64,000 nucleotides of DNA, from assembly GCF_042686025.1 (NCBI RefSeq), contig NZ_JBHUOZ010000001.1:1550001-1614000 (forward strand), read 5' to 3'. Shown here piece after piece: positions 20,249 through 29,928 of the stretch. How positions within the stretch are numbered: position 1 is the stretch's first letter; each line of letters begins with the position of its first letter. The notes beneath the pieces are model-generated. The model was given only the letters and a program-made list of their open reading frames with translations. It was not told the DNA's origin and did no database searches. The stretch comes from Terrimonas rubra (GTDB lineage: Bacteria; Bacteroidota; Bacteroidia; Chitinophagales; Chitinophagaceae). The translations under genes were made by a program, and so were the position numbers.

Positions 20249-21718
20249 TTATACCTTCACCGTTTTCCATTTACCCCTTCTGAATAAAATAAAGGAGGCA
20301 ATAGTAATTAAGGTTTCTGCCACCGGTATAGCAATAAAAACACCGGTGGGGCCGAGTTTCATGGTCACCGCCATAAAATAGGCAAAGGGTATCTGGAATA
20401 TCCAGAAGCCGAAGAAGTTCACAATGGTGGGTGTCCAGGTATCTCCGGCGCCATTAAAGCTGTTGAGTAAAACCATCCCTATACCATAAAAAACATAGCC
20501 CACACTTACAATATGCACGGCCTCGGTAGCATAAGCCCTTACGCCTGCATCTTCGGTAAACAGCGATACATACCAGTTGCCACCTACAAAAAACAGGACG
20601 GTAACAATGGCCATAAAAATAACATTGTATTTCATGGTGATCATTACAGACTGCTGGGCACGGTCAATTTGTTTGGCACCCAAATTCTGACCAACCAGGG
20701 TTGCAGCTGCATTGCTTAAGCCCCAGGCCGGTAAAATAAAGAACATCATTAAACGTAAGGCTGTCTGGTAACCGGCCGATCCGGCATCGGTGGTAATCAG
20801 CTCTCCGCCATGCTCGATCATTACCTGGCCGGCAGTGCTGGTAGTGGCTACCAGCCGGGCCAAAACCAGCCAGCTGCAGGAGGCAATAATAAACTGTAAA
20901 GTAGCAGGGGCCGATAATTTTACCAGTGACCGTATAATAGGCAAATGTATTTTCCAGTGATGTGGTCTGATCCTGATATTATGTTTGCCGCCAAACATAT
21001 GGTATAACTGGTAACATACACCAATACCGCGTCCGATAGTAGTAGCCCATGCCGCCCCATTCAAACCCAGTGCGGGTATAGGGCCTAAACCGTTTATGAG
21101 TATGGGACATAGAATGATATTACAGATATTGGCCAGCATTAAACTTTTCATGGCCATGGCCGCATTACCAGCGCCCCGGAAAATACCATTGATCAGGAAC
21201 AGTAACATAATGATGATACCGCTGCCCATCATGATCTGTACGAACTGTTTGCCGGCTGTGGCATTTGCTTCACTGGCTCCCATGGCCAACAGGATATCTT
21301 TGGCATAGATCATACCCATGGCACTGAGCAGGATGGTGATGCTGCTGGCCAGTAATAATATCTGGGCCGCGGTTTTCGTGGCGCCTTCATTATCCTTCTC
21401 CCCAATACGGCGGGCCACCATAGCCGTAGCAGCCATGCTCATGCCCATGGCAATAGAGTAAATGATCGTGATCACCGACTCGGTCAGGCCAACAATTTGC
21501 AAGGCCTGGCTGGCATTGGGCAAATGGCCTACAAAATAGGTGTCTACAAGTGCAAATATCGATTCCATCACCATCTCCAGTGTCATGGGGATGGCCAGTA
21601 AAATAACGGCTTTACGCAGGTTGCCCTGGGTATAATCCATTTCTTCGCCTTTTAAGGCCTTTATAATTACCGACACCAAACGGGATACCTTATTGGTAGC
21701 GGGTTTCTCTGCTAACAT
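20249..21718 (-). CDS. MATE family efflux transporter
   Basis: The start at 21718 (MLAEKPATNKV) gives 489 residues; the frame is open to 21784 without a better ATG. There are twelve hydrophobic helices in two similar halves. MTLEMVMESIFALVDTYFVGHL and the repeat AWGLSNAAATLVGQNLGAKQID match the MATE/NorM family. It exports cationic compounds in exchange for Na+ or H+. It is a single gene, convergent with the phosphodiesterase. Confidence 0.92.
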   Translation of the reverse strand: MLAEKPATNKVSRLVSVIIKALKGEEMDYTQGNLRKAVILLAIPMTLEMVMESIFALVDTYFVGHLPNASQALQIVGLTESVITIIYSIAMGMSMAATAMVARRIGEKDNEGATKTAAQILLLASSITILLSAMGMIYAKDILLAMGASEANATAGKQFVQIMMGSGIIIMLLFLINGIFRGAGNAAMAMKSLMLANICNIILCPILINGLGPIPALGLNGAAWATTIGRGIGVCYQLYHMFGGKHNIRIRPHHWKIHLPIIRSLVKLSAPATLQFIIASCSWLVLARLVATTSTAGQVMIEHGGELITTDAGSAGYQTALRLMMFFILPAWGLSNAAATLVGQNLGAKQIDRAQQSVMITMKYNVIFMAIVTVLFFVGGNWYVSLFTEDAGVRAYATEAVHIVSVGYVFYGIGMVLLNSFNGAGDTWTPTIVNFFGFWIFQIPFAYFMAVTMKLGPTGVFIAIPVAETLITIASFILFRRGKWKTVKV

Positions 21719-22304
21719 AATGATCAATAAATTAAACGTAAATAAAGCAGGTAACGGGGCTGTTACCCAATAACAAACAAGCAATATAAAACGGGTCCTG
21801 GTTTACAATGGAGCGAACCCTAAAAAACTTTCATGGTTTCTGATTTGATGCTGCAAAACTACTGCTTGTTCCCGAAACCGCCATATTTTTTATACAGGCA
21901 ATACCGGTTAAAATAATTGGCTAACAGTAAATACTCCGTTTCTGCGAGCATTTTTACAAATGTAAAGGAGGATTTGCGACAATCAGCAGTGTCTTTTCTG
22001 CGTAATCTAAGGGGTAAATTAGCTGGCTTTGTGTATGTGCGCTGTGATTAAAAAGAAAGCCGGTGTAGACACACCGGCCGTAAAAACAACTGTTTGCTAT
22101 GGAAAATCTTTACCCTTTGGGGGCTGAGAATTGTGTTAATAATTGACTGCAAATATAGTGGTAAAATATTAGTCTACTAAAATAATAGACTAATATTTTT
22201 ATATTAATTTTTTGACAGGATAAATGTACTTCGGCATAGCGCTATCAGGGTTCCGATTAATAGAAAAAACCTTACGGTATCAGAAATTTACAGGGGCATG
22301 AAAA
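21719..22304. other. Intergenic region with two hairpins
   Basis: About 590 bp without a credible ORF. It holds a hairpin GCCGGTGT/ACACCGGC (22059-22078), followed on the minus strand by a T-rich run like a terminator, which may end an unseen small RNA, and the palindrome at 22163-22199. Nothing else is recognised. Confidence 0.45.
22163..22199. promoter_or_regulatory. 14-bp perfect inverted repeat
   Basis: AAAATATTAGTCTA and its complement are separated by 9 nt. It could be an operator for a TetR- or XRE-type regulator or a small-RNA structure. It is about 450 bp upstream of the MATE start, so a direct role there is uncertain. Confidence 0.4.
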
Positions 22305-22328
22305 AGCCTGCAACAATAGCTGCAGGCT
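22305..22328 (-). terminator. Terminator after WG-repeat gene
   Basis: The arms AGCCTGCA/TGCAGGCT with an 8-nt loop are followed on the minus strand by TTTTT. Confidence 0.8.
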
Positions 22329-22355
22329 AAGGAATAAGGAGTATGGCTTCTGGGT

Positions 22356-23957
22356 TTATTTGCGTTCAAAGCTGTGGATATCGGTAATGGTAAAACCCTT
22401 GTCCCAAAAACCTTTAACGTTTCGGGTAGGCAGGGTTTCCGATACAATTACTTCCTGGTCGCTGTATTTATAACCTTTGGTATATTTTGTATAAATCACG
22501 TGGTATGTTCCATCGTGTTTTACGATCTGCGAAGGAAAATAATCCTTCTTGGCCCAGGCCTTTAATTCGTCCTCTTTCAGGTGCGAATAACTTTCGTATT
22601 TCTGGTCTACATAATAGGAGGCATCGCTTACGGTAAATACATATTCAAGGTCCTTAGGATTGAGGGCAATAGCGTCTACATATCGTCCCTTTTTCCATTC
22701 TTCTTCAATAGTAGTAATAGGAAAGGATATATAGTTACCAAAATACAGCCCGCCGGAACTTTTTTTACGGAACAGGTGCTGGTTGGTATTGGTATAGGTT
22801 CCTTCACTGGCTATCATTAACCATTTGTTGTTAATATAACTCAGGTAGGTGATCCTGTATTTGGGGTGCGTGGCTTTATCACCGTTCCACATTTTACTCA
22901 ATTCTGTATTCAGCTCATCAAAGGTTTCGCGGGTGGCCCATCTTTGTCCCTTGTACGTGGTGTTTTTGCTCATTACCAGGAAAAAGTTATTATCAAAGCC
23001 GTATCGCAGAGAGGTAATATAAAAGCCTTCGTCCCATTTCTTTTTAATATCATCGGAAGGAAAACTTTTATTGCTGCTCCAGAACTGGGTACTGTTGTAG
23101 CTGCCTTTATGATAGAGGAATAACCAGTTTCCGGGCCCCAGTTTTTCATTATTCTTATTGATAAAAATGTAATCATCACTGTCCAGGTAATAACCATCCC
23201 GTATGGCCACTTTGGCCTCGCCGCCTTTGAACCGCTCGGCACTATAATACATCATAGGTATTACTACCTTATTATCGGCATCAACATAACCCCACTTACC
23301 GTTTTTCTTTACGGGGAATAATCCTTCGGAGAAAATACTGGCCTGGTCATATTCAAACGGGATCACCGTTTTACCTTTTGCAATATTGATAAAGCCCCAT
23401 TTTCCGTCTTTTTTGGCATGTATAATATTGTCTTCCAGTGCAAAAAAATAACCCATGTCATCATATATCGGTGTAACAACAACTTTCCCATTGTCTTTCA
23501 CTACGCCGTATTTTTTGTTCTCAACGATCCGTCCGTAGCCATCTTCATTCAGGTAAAAACTTTCATCGTATTTAAAGGGAACCACGGTATTACCGTATTT
23601 ATCTACAATGCCCCATTTCCCGTTTTTTTTGGCGCAGGCATATTTGCTGTCAAAATCTTTGGCATCGTCCAGTTTAAAGTCGATCACTTTTTTGCCGGAT
23701 GTATTGATATACCCCCAGGTTTTACCATTCTCGCTTACGGCTGCAAGGCCATTACTAAAATCATTTGCCTGGGTATACTTTACTTCAATCACTTCCCTTT
23801 TGGACAGGTTGATATAACCGTATTTACCGTCGAGTTTTACCCGTGCCAGTCCTTCTGAATAATCTTCTACCTGGTCGTAGGGGTTGTCGCTGCTGCGCTG
23901 GGCATAAGATCCGGTAAATAATAATAAGATGCTGATTAAGAGGGTGGCCTGTTTCAT
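22356..23957 (-). CDS. WG-repeat secreted protein
   Basis: The start at 23957 (MKQATLLISILLLFTGSYAQ) gives a signal peptide and 533 residues. The N-terminal half has about seven WG repeats of the type KYGYINLSKREVI, TWGYINTSGKKVI, KWGIVDKYGNTVV, KYGVVKDNGKVVV, KWGFINIAKGKTV and KWGYVDADNKVVI. WG repeats form a beta-propeller-like surface for binding. The C-terminal half (about 290-530) has no family I recognise but contains internal repeats beginning TTYKGQRWAT, EGTYTNTNQH and ASYYVDQKYE, resembling the DUF7477 type. It is secreted, with an unknown ligand. Confidence 0.82.
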   Translation of the reverse strand: MKQATLLISILLLFTGSYAQRSSDNPYDQVEDYSEGLARVKLDGKYGYINLSKREVIEVKYTQANDFSNGLAAVSENGKTWGYINTSGKKVIDFKLDDAKDFDSKYACAKKNGKWGIVDKYGNTVVPFKYDESFYLNEDGYGRIVENKKYGVVKDNGKVVVTPIYDDMGYFFALEDNIIHAKKDGKWGFINIAKGKTVIPFEYDQASIFSEGLFPVKKNGKWGYVDADNKVVIPMMYYSAERFKGGEAKVAIRDGYYLDSDDYIFINKNNEKLGPGNWLFLYHKGSYNSTQFWSSNKSFPSDDIKKKWDEGFYITSLRYGFDNNFFLVMSKNTTYKGQRWATRETFDELNTELSKMWNGDKATHPKYRITYLSYINNKWLMIASEGTYTNTNQHLFRKKSSGGLYFGNYISFPITTIEEEWKKGRYVDAIALNPKDLEYVFTVSDASYYVDQKYESYSHLKEDELKAWAKKDYFPSQIVKHDGTYHVIYTKYTKGYKYSDQEVIVSETLPTRNVKGFWDKGFTITDIHSFERK

Positions 23958-24054
23958 TCGTTTTGATTTGGTACTTGTACAAACGAACAAAAGTATAACA
24001 GGCTATTGGTACAGCCAATACTCAAAAAGGGTGATACGGTCTTTCTTTGGTTGC

Positions 24055-24666
24055 TTATACCTGGCCGGTATTGGCTACAATATAAATGGTTAAACCGAGG
24101 GGGCCGTGTGCGCCGATCACCAGGGATTGCTCAATATCTGCCGTTTTAGAAGGACCGGCTATAAAAGCGCCATAACCATCCTCGGCTACGGGTAATATGC
24201 TATAGGCTTCATGCATATTATGCACTACCTGTTTTTCGTATACTACCAATACCAGTTGTTTACAAATAAATGGCAGGGCGCGGTTCACCATGTTTTTTTC
24301 GCTTACCCAGATGGCCGCATTTTCAGCTACTGCCAGGCTGCCGGTGATATAGGCTGTATCCACCGTTTCTAACCGGGCCGCTGGTGTATCTATATCAACC
24401 GTATTATCAACAGGGCCTATAGCCGCAATCGTGTTAACAACACGCTGTCCATCCTGTAACTGTTGTTGCCATGTTTTTTGTATGGTTGTGAGATCGGGTA
24501 CATGATGAACTACAGCACCGATAGAGCCGGCAACAGTGCTAAACTGTTCTATGGCATTAGCATATTGAATGGCCGTGCTGTTATGCAGCTGCATTACCGG
24601 CGGGGCGGGTGTCGCTTCCGGTTTATTGGCTTTCACTGCTGCTAATATGGATGCTCTGCTGCTCAT
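24055..24666 (-). CDS. lutC: LutC/YkgG family lactate utilisation protein
   Basis: 203 residues. ASILAAVKANKP at the start and the C-terminal ADIEQSLVIGAHGPLGLTIYIV match the LUD domain of LutC. With LutA and LutB it forms the iron-sulphur L-lactate oxidation complex that feeds electrons to the respiratory chain. Its start codon overlaps the stop of lutB by one base, indicating translational coupling. Confidence 0.9.
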   Translation of the reverse strand: MSSRASILAAVKANKPEATPAPPVMQLHNSTAIQYANAIEQFSTVAGSIGAVVHHVPDLTTIQKTWQQQLQDGQRVVNTIAAIGPVDNTVDIDTPAARLETVDTAYITGSLAVAENAAIWVSEKNMVNRALPFICKQLVLVVYEKQVVHNMHEAYSILPVAEDGYGAFIAGPSKTADIEQSLVIGAHGPLGLTIYIVANTGQV

Positions 24667-26048
24667 TACTTTTTATTTTTGAGGTACCATTCCCTGAAGC
24701 TTTGTTTGGGCGCTTCCGGCATTTCTCTCTGTTTGTACCAGGGATTCATTTTTTTACTTTTCGCCAGGCCGGGAAATAATCTTAATACCATCCGGGCTAT
24801 TTTGCCGGAGAAACGGTATAAGCCTGGTTTACCCAACACAAAGGCCATCCCTTTCATGCCTACTTTTTTGCCTGTTGCTACATAACCTTCGGCGCTTAAT
24901 TTTTGCCGCCATTTCCATAGCTGGTTATGTATATCAATTTTTACGGGGCATACATTACTGCAGGATCCGCAAAGGGTAGAGGCAAAGGGGAGATCCGCAT
25001 TGGCCTCCATATCCATATTTGGATTAAGGATAGAGCCGATGGGGCCGGCTACCGCTGTATGATAACTATGTCCGCCGCTACGGCGATATACGGGGCAGGT
25101 ATTAAAGCAGGCGGCACAGCGGATACATTTTAAGGAATTACGGAAATCTTCACGACCCAATTGCCGGCTACGTCCGTTATCCACGATCACAATATGCATT
25201 TGCTGGTTGGGACGTGGCTTGTAATAATGGGTTGAATAAGTGGTAACGGGTTGACCGGTGGCACTGCGTGCCAGCAGTCTCAGAAAAACAGAAAGGTCAT
25301 TACTGGTGGGGATCAGTTTTTCAATACCCATACAGGCAATATGTATTTTATTGGCATGCGCGCCCATATCCGCATTTCCTTCGTTGGTACATACCACAAA
25401 ACCACCGGTTTCGGCCACGGCGAAGTTTACGCCTGTGATGGCCATATCAGCCGTTAAAAAATCATTGCGTAATGATTTACGGGCAGCATGGGTCAGGTAC
25501 TGCGGATCGTAGTTACCCTGTTCGGTACCCAGGTGTTCATGAAAGGTATCGCTTACATCCTGTTTCTTTAAATGTATAGCGGGTAATACAATATGGCTGG
25601 GTGGCTCGTTGCGTAATTGTACAATACGTTCACCCAGGTCGGTATCAATCACCGATATGCCATGCTGCATCAGGTAGGGGTTCAGGTGGCATTCTTCGGT
25701 GAGCATACTTTTGCTCTTTACAATTTTCTTTACCGCGTTCTCCTGCGCAATCTTTAAAATAATCTGGTTATGCTCTTCAGCATCGGCTGCCCAGTGTACC
25801 TGTACACCATTAGCCAGGGCATTCTCTTCAAAGGCAATAAGGTACTCATCCAATTTGGATAAGGTATGCATTTTTATTTGCGAAGCCCATTCCCTCAGAT
25901 GCTCCCATTCAGGCAGGGTATGTGCCATGCGATCTCTTTTCTGGCGTACAAACCACAGGGTGGCATCGTGCCAGTCGGTACGGGCTTCATTGGCTATAAA
26001 CTTTTCTGAAGCCTGCGCATGTGTTAATGTATTTCCTGTCTGCCCCAT
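24666..26048 (-). CDS. lutB: LutB, iron-sulphur L-lactate oxidation protein
   Basis: 460 residues. An N-terminal LUD domain (VKSKSMLTEECHLNPYL, VNFAVAETGGFVVCTNEGN) is followed by two 4Fe-4S motifs, CIRCAACFNTCPVYRR and CGSCSNVCPVKI, and a C-terminal DUF3390-like part with WKWRQKLSAEGY. This is the standard LutB architecture and length. It lies between lutA and lutC in one operon. Confidence 0.94.
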   Translation of the reverse strand: MGQTGNTLTHAQASEKFIANEARTDWHDATLWFVRQKRDRMAHTLPEWEHLREWASQIKMHTLSKLDEYLIAFEENALANGVQVHWAADAEEHNQIILKIAQENAVKKIVKSKSMLTEECHLNPYLMQHGISVIDTDLGERIVQLRNEPPSHIVLPAIHLKKQDVSDTFHEHLGTEQGNYDPQYLTHAARKSLRNDFLTADMAITGVNFAVAETGGFVVCTNEGNADMGAHANKIHIACMGIEKLIPTSNDLSVFLRLLARSATGQPVTTYSTHYYKPRPNQQMHIVIVDNGRSRQLGREDFRNSLKCIRCAACFNTCPVYRRSGGHSYHTAVAGPIGSILNPNMDMEANADLPFASTLCGSCSNVCPVKIDIHNQLWKWRQKLSAEGYVATGKKVGMKGMAFVLGKPGLYRFSGKIARMVLRLFPGLAKSKKMNPWYKQREMPEAPKQSFREWYLKNKK

Positions 26049-26185
26049 GGCCTAAAGAATTTTGTTTTTTGTTTTCCTGCTCAGTTTTTCCTCCACCTTA
26101 ATAGTGCGGAGGCAATAAAATCAGTCTGCTACACTACAGTTTTTGAAGAGCTCGGGTATCGGCTCTTCATTTTCAAATTATCAAA

Positions 26186-26923
26186 TTACACTTCACTGTT
26201 CAGTATTTCTGCCAGGTGTATTGTTTTTACTTTGCTGCCCTGCCTTTTTAAAATCCCTTCCAGGTGCATCAGGCAGCTCACATCACCGCCGGTAATATAT
26301 TCCACATCATTCTGTGCATGATCCGTTACACGGTCCTTGCCCATTTTTACGCTTACCGCTTCTTCAAATACACAGAAAGTGCCACCAAAGCCACAGCATT
26401 CATCGGGTCGGGTAGGAGGTAATAGTTCCAGGCCTTTCACCTGTTTTAATAACTGTTCCGGTTTGGAAAAGCTGGGTGCTACGAGCTCGGTCATGGAGGA
26501 TAGATGTAAACCTCTTTGGCCGTGACAGCTGGTATGAAAACCTACTTTATGCGGAAAGCTGGCCCTGATGTTTTCAACCTTTAATACATCTACCAAAAAC
26601 TCCGACAACTCATATACGTTATTCCTTATTTTTTCCGCTGCAACTTTGCGCTTGTCATCATGCAAATGTTCCTTTACGTGTAACACACAGCTTCCGGAAG
26701 GAGACACAATATAATCGGCATCCGCAAAATTGCTGACAAAATTCTGGTCACATTTACCGCTGAGGCTGGCAAAACCGCTGTTGGCCATTGGCTGGCCGCA
26801 ACAGGTCTGGTTTAACGGGAAGCTGACATTCACTCCCAGTTTTTCCAAAAGCTGTAATGTGGCAATACCCACCTGTGGATAAAACTGGTCAATATAACAG
26901 GGAATAAATAATGCTACGTTCAT
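26186..26923 (-). CDS. lutA: LutA, CCG-domain iron-sulphur protein
   Basis: 245 residues with two cysteine-rich CCG domains: VSFPLNQTCCGQPMANSG and LLPPTRPDECCGFGGTFCVFEE, plus IPCYIDQFYP at the start and HTSCHGQRGL. This is the first gene of the lut operon. 137 bp separate it from lutB, more than usual for coupled genes, so an internal promoter is possible. Confidence 0.93.
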   Translation of the reverse strand: MNVALFIPCYIDQFYPQVGIATLQLLEKLGVNVSFPLNQTCCGQPMANSGFASLSGKCDQNFVSNFADADYIVSPSGSCVLHVKEHLHDDKRKVAAEKIRNNVYELSEFLVDVLKVENIRASFPHKVGFHTSCHGQRGLHLSSMTELVAPSFSKPEQLLKQVKGLELLPPTRPDECCGFGGTFCVFEEAVSVKMGKDRVTDHAQNDVEYITGGDVSCLMHLEGILKRQGSKVKTIHLAEILNSEV

Positions 26924-27153
26924 GATGATGATACTGGTACCCGGGGTACATAAATAAAATGGAAATATACTATAATCTCATGGGTTAAGTATCATGGGCT
27001 TTGCTGTGGTGGGATGGATTATTCCGGGATGGGATGGAGCAAATTAGGGAATTTGGTAATTTGAAAATTGGGTAATGTGTACCGGAAGAGTAATTCCGGC
27101 CGCCATAATCAAATACCTGTAAAGTAGGGAAAGCAATAGGTAGGGGTATAAAA

Positions 27154-27183
27154 AAGAGATATGAAAAATCTTTCATATCTCTT
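27154..27183 (-). terminator. Terminator after sigma factor gene
   Basis: AAGAGATATGAAA and its complement pair over 13 bp with an AATC loop; T residues follow on the minus strand. Confidence 0.8.
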
Positions 27184-27203
27184 ATCCTTAGTCGAACGTT
27201 TCT

Positions 27204-27707
27204 TTAAGCGAAACGGTGCAACTGCTCTTTTAATAATTTACGGGCAAAGTGGATACGGCTTTTAATAGTACCCAGCGGTTCGTGCAGGTATTCGGCTATT
27301 TCCTGGTATTTGTAACCCTCAAAGTATAACATAAAGGGTGTTTTAAAAATTTCAGGGAGCTCGTTGATAGCCTGTTTAATTTCTTTTTCACGTATACTGC
27401 TTTCGGCGCCATTGGCAACAGATACCTGTTTCATATTGATCAGGTAATCTTCGGCCGTGTTGTCGAAAATAGTCTTGCGTTTGGCTTTACGCCTGTAATC
27501 GTTAATAAAAATATTACGCATGATGGTAAATAACCATGCTTTAATATTGGTACCCGAATTGTATTTTTCATGATTGGCTAATGCCTTATATAATGTTTCC
27601 TGGTATAAATCGTTTGCAGTTTCTGTGTCTTTGGTCAGATTAACAGCAAAAGGTTTTAAGAAATCCGCATTATCAACCAACATCTCGTTAAACTTCTTAT
27701 CTGCCAT
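27204..27707 (-). CDS. ECF-type RNA polymerase sigma factor
   Basis: 167 residues. Region 2 is visible in DLYQETLYKALANHEKY and NIKAWLFTIMRNIFINDYRRK; region 4 in LPEIFKTPFMLYFEGYKYQEIAEYLHEPLGTIKSRIHFARKLL. This is a complete ECF sigma factor. No anti-sigma gene is next to it, so the signal input is unknown. Its place between the lut operon and the exopolysaccharide genes does not show what it controls. Confidence 0.93.
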   Translation of the reverse strand: MADKKFNEMLVDNADFLKPFAVNLTKDTETANDLYQETLYKALANHEKYNSGTNIKAWLFTIMRNIFINDYRRKAKRKTIFDNTAEDYLINMKQVSVANGAESSIREKEIKQAINELPEIFKTPFMLYFEGYKYQEIAEYLHEPLGTIKSRIHFARKLLKEQLHRFA

Positions 27708-27812
27708 ATATCGTCAATTTAGTTGACCAAATTTACAACTTTTTATATTACCGGCAAGGAAAGGTTGAGTATTTTGTAAGGTTTAACGTCCTGTTCACAT
27801 TGCCCAAGTCAT

Positions 27813-28553
27813 TTATAATGACTGGTTTAGTAACTGGTTGGTACTGAGTATTTTGTTTATGGGTTCAGCTAATGCGGGGTTATGCAGGGCATCTAAATGG
27901 CGCAAATGGTGCAGATCAGTACCCAAAAGGTTGTAAAAATTGTTTTTAAGCAGGTATTGGGCCAGTTCGGTTACCACTTTCCCATAGCCCCCGGTAAGTG
28001 AAAGAATATTCAGCTGGAAATAACAGCCGGTATCTTTTAGTTCGTGGTAAAAGTTTTTATTTTGAATAAGGTAGGTATAACGTTCCGGATGGGCAATAAC
28101 AGGTTGATAACCTTGCATTTGCATCTCAAAAAGGATATCTTTTATATTCATCGGCGGCTGGGCCATAGAAAACTCCGTCAGTACCAGGTTCTCGCTTAAG
28201 GTCAGGAGCGGCTCCTTTTTTTGCAGTAACTCTTCCACATGTTCATCTAAAAAATACTCTGCTGCGGCGTGTATGGTAACGGGGATATTGTGTTGTTCCA
28301 GCGCCTGCCTTACCAGGGCCAGCCTGTCATTAATGATGGCTGGCGTATTATGATACATGCCAGCCATGATATGAGGGGTGGTAATAAATTTTTTATAGCC
28401 CAGGGCGTGTAAACCTTTTATGAGTTCCAGGCTGTTTTCAATATCGGTGGCCCCGTCATCAATACCCGGTAACAGGTGTGAATGCATGTCGGTACCCAAC
28501 TGGGAAAAATCGAAAGGAGTTGCAGGCTTTTTTTTACCAAATAAGTTGAACAT
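27813..28553 (-). CDS. CpsB/CapC-type tyrosine-protein phosphatase (PHP fold)
   Basis: 246 residues. The PHP metal motifs are DMHSHLLPGIDDGATD near the start, TPHIMAGMYHNT, the Glu in AAEYFLDEH, VIAHPERY and GTDLHHLR. This family dephosphorylates the tyrosine-rich tail of Wzc-type autokinases. The matching kinase is encoded at 57665 in the same locus, so this is the likely regulator of chain length and export. Confidence 0.9.
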   Translation of the reverse strand: MFNLFGKKKPATPFDFSQLGTDMHSHLLPGIDDGATDIENSLELIKGLHALGYKKFITTPHIMAGMYHNTPAIINDRLALVRQALEQHNIPVTIHAAAEYFLDEHVEELLQKKEPLLTLSENLVLTEFSMAQPPMNIKDILFEMQMQGYQPVIAHPERYTYLIQNKNFYHELKDTGCYFQLNILSLTGGYGKVVTELAQYLLKNNFYNLLGTDLHHLRHLDALHNPALAEPINKILSTNQLLNQSL

Positions 28554-28657
28554 GTTGATGGATTGCCAGAGCGTTTAAGCTGTTGTTATTGCAATAACAA
28601 TTATAACAAATTTACAATATTGTAACGGGTTGAACGGGATTGCGGATGAAGAAATTG

Positions 28658-29866
28658 TTACCGGCCGTGAATTCTTTTTTTACGGAGCAAGGCCTGGTAT
28701 AAATGGTCCATATCATTTGCCAGGCGCTGGGCGCTGAATTTTTTCATTACCCAGTCGCTGCCTTTACGACCCAGGTTATATCTCAGGTCGTCATTGTTTA
28801 CTAATTGTAACAGGTTATCCGAAAACAGCTGTTGGTCATGGATACCGGATAGGAGGGCCGTTTCATTTTCTATCACAATATCCTGGATGCCACCCACCCG
28901 GGTGGAAACAATGGGCTTGTTGGAGGCTTGTGCTTCAATCAGGCTCACCGGAGTTCCTTCGTTCAGGGAGGTAAGGGTAACAATATCCAGTCCGGCATTG
29001 ATCACATCAATATCACCTCTCCAGGAGGTAAAAACCAGTGGTTTGGTCACATCAAAGCTATCGCCGGCAGCGGTATAGGGTATATTGAGCGCGGTGGCCC
29101 AGGCTTCCAGTTGCTGGCGGGTTTCACCATCTCCGACTATAAAGGCCCGGACTTTTTTACTGGTATTTTGTAAAACATGACTTAAGCCTTTCAGGAATAC
29201 CTCATGGTTCTTTACCGGCACCAGTCTGCCGGTAATACCAATGGCAATTTCATCGTCCGCTACCTGGAATTCGCTCCTGAAGCGGTGTCTTTTTTCGTCC
29301 TGGTCCAGGGTAAAACGGTCCAGCTCAAAGCCCAGTGGGATGATCCTGAATTTTTTTTCCCTGGCGATCTTAAAATCCAGGGCCAGTTCTTTTTTCTGTT
29401 GTTCACTGATGGCCACTATGGCATTGGCCTTGGTGGCCAGGTATCTTTCTGTATTAATAATTAACCTTGTCTTGGTTTTACTGAAATAGGAGTGAAATAC
29501 ATGTCCGTGAAACGTGTGTACAATAACTGGCACTTTACAGCTGGCGGCTGCCAGCCGGCCTATCAGTCCGGGTTTTGCCGCGTGGGTGTGTACAATATCG
29601 GGTTTAAATTCCTTGATCAGCTTTTTTATACGGTTATAGGCGGCAACATCATTTTTGGCTGATACGGAGCGTCCCATTTCTGAAACCAGTACCGGTTCAA
29701 TATTCATAGCATGGGCCAGGGAAGAGGCGTCTTTTTCATGGTCTTCCTTTTCTCCGGCCACGAGCATGGTTTCATACCCGGGTGCCAGATACTTGGTCAG
29801 GTTAAGCACGTTAAGCGTCGGGCCTCCGATTACAATGCGGTTATGTATACGTAAAATACGGGGCAT
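28658..29866 (-). CDS. Glycosyltransferase family 4
   Basis: 402 residues with a GT-B fold. VIGGPTLNVLNLTKYL, HTHAAKPGLIGRLAA, VVPV-type GITGRLVPVKNH and the EX7E element ENGT-like LTSLNEGTPVSLIEAQASNKPIV are typical of GT4 enzymes with a nucleotide-sugar donor. It is divergent from the Wzy-like gene (62 bp apart) and 104 bp upstream of the phosphatase gene. The sugar transferred is not predictable. Confidence 0.9.
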   Translation of the reverse strand: MPRILRIHNRIVIGGPTLNVLNLTKYLAPGYETMLVAGEKEDHEKDASSLAHAMNIEPVLVSEMGRSVSAKNDVAAYNRIKKLIKEFKPDIVHTHAAKPGLIGRLAAASCKVPVIVHTFHGHVFHSYFSKTKTRLIINTERYLATKANAIVAISEQQKKELALDFKIAREKKFRIIPLGFELDRFTLDQDEKRHRFRSEFQVADDEIAIGITGRLVPVKNHEVFLKGLSHVLQNTSKKVRAFIVGDGETRQQLEAWATALNIPYTAAGDSFDVTKPLVFTSWRGDIDVINAGLDIVTLTSLNEGTPVSLIEAQASNKPIVSTRVGGIQDIVIENETALLSGIHDQQLFSDNLLQLVNNDDLRYNLGRKGSDWVMKKFSAQRLANDMDHLYQALLRKKRIHGR

Positions 29867-29928
29867 GTTATTTTATAGATTACTTATTACTCAAATGTTC
29901 CTAATATTGCCAAAATAATAAGGCCTTA

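Noticed and set aside
24927..26055. Plus-strand ORFs opposite lutB
   Set aside because: Shadows of a well-conserved minus-strand gene.
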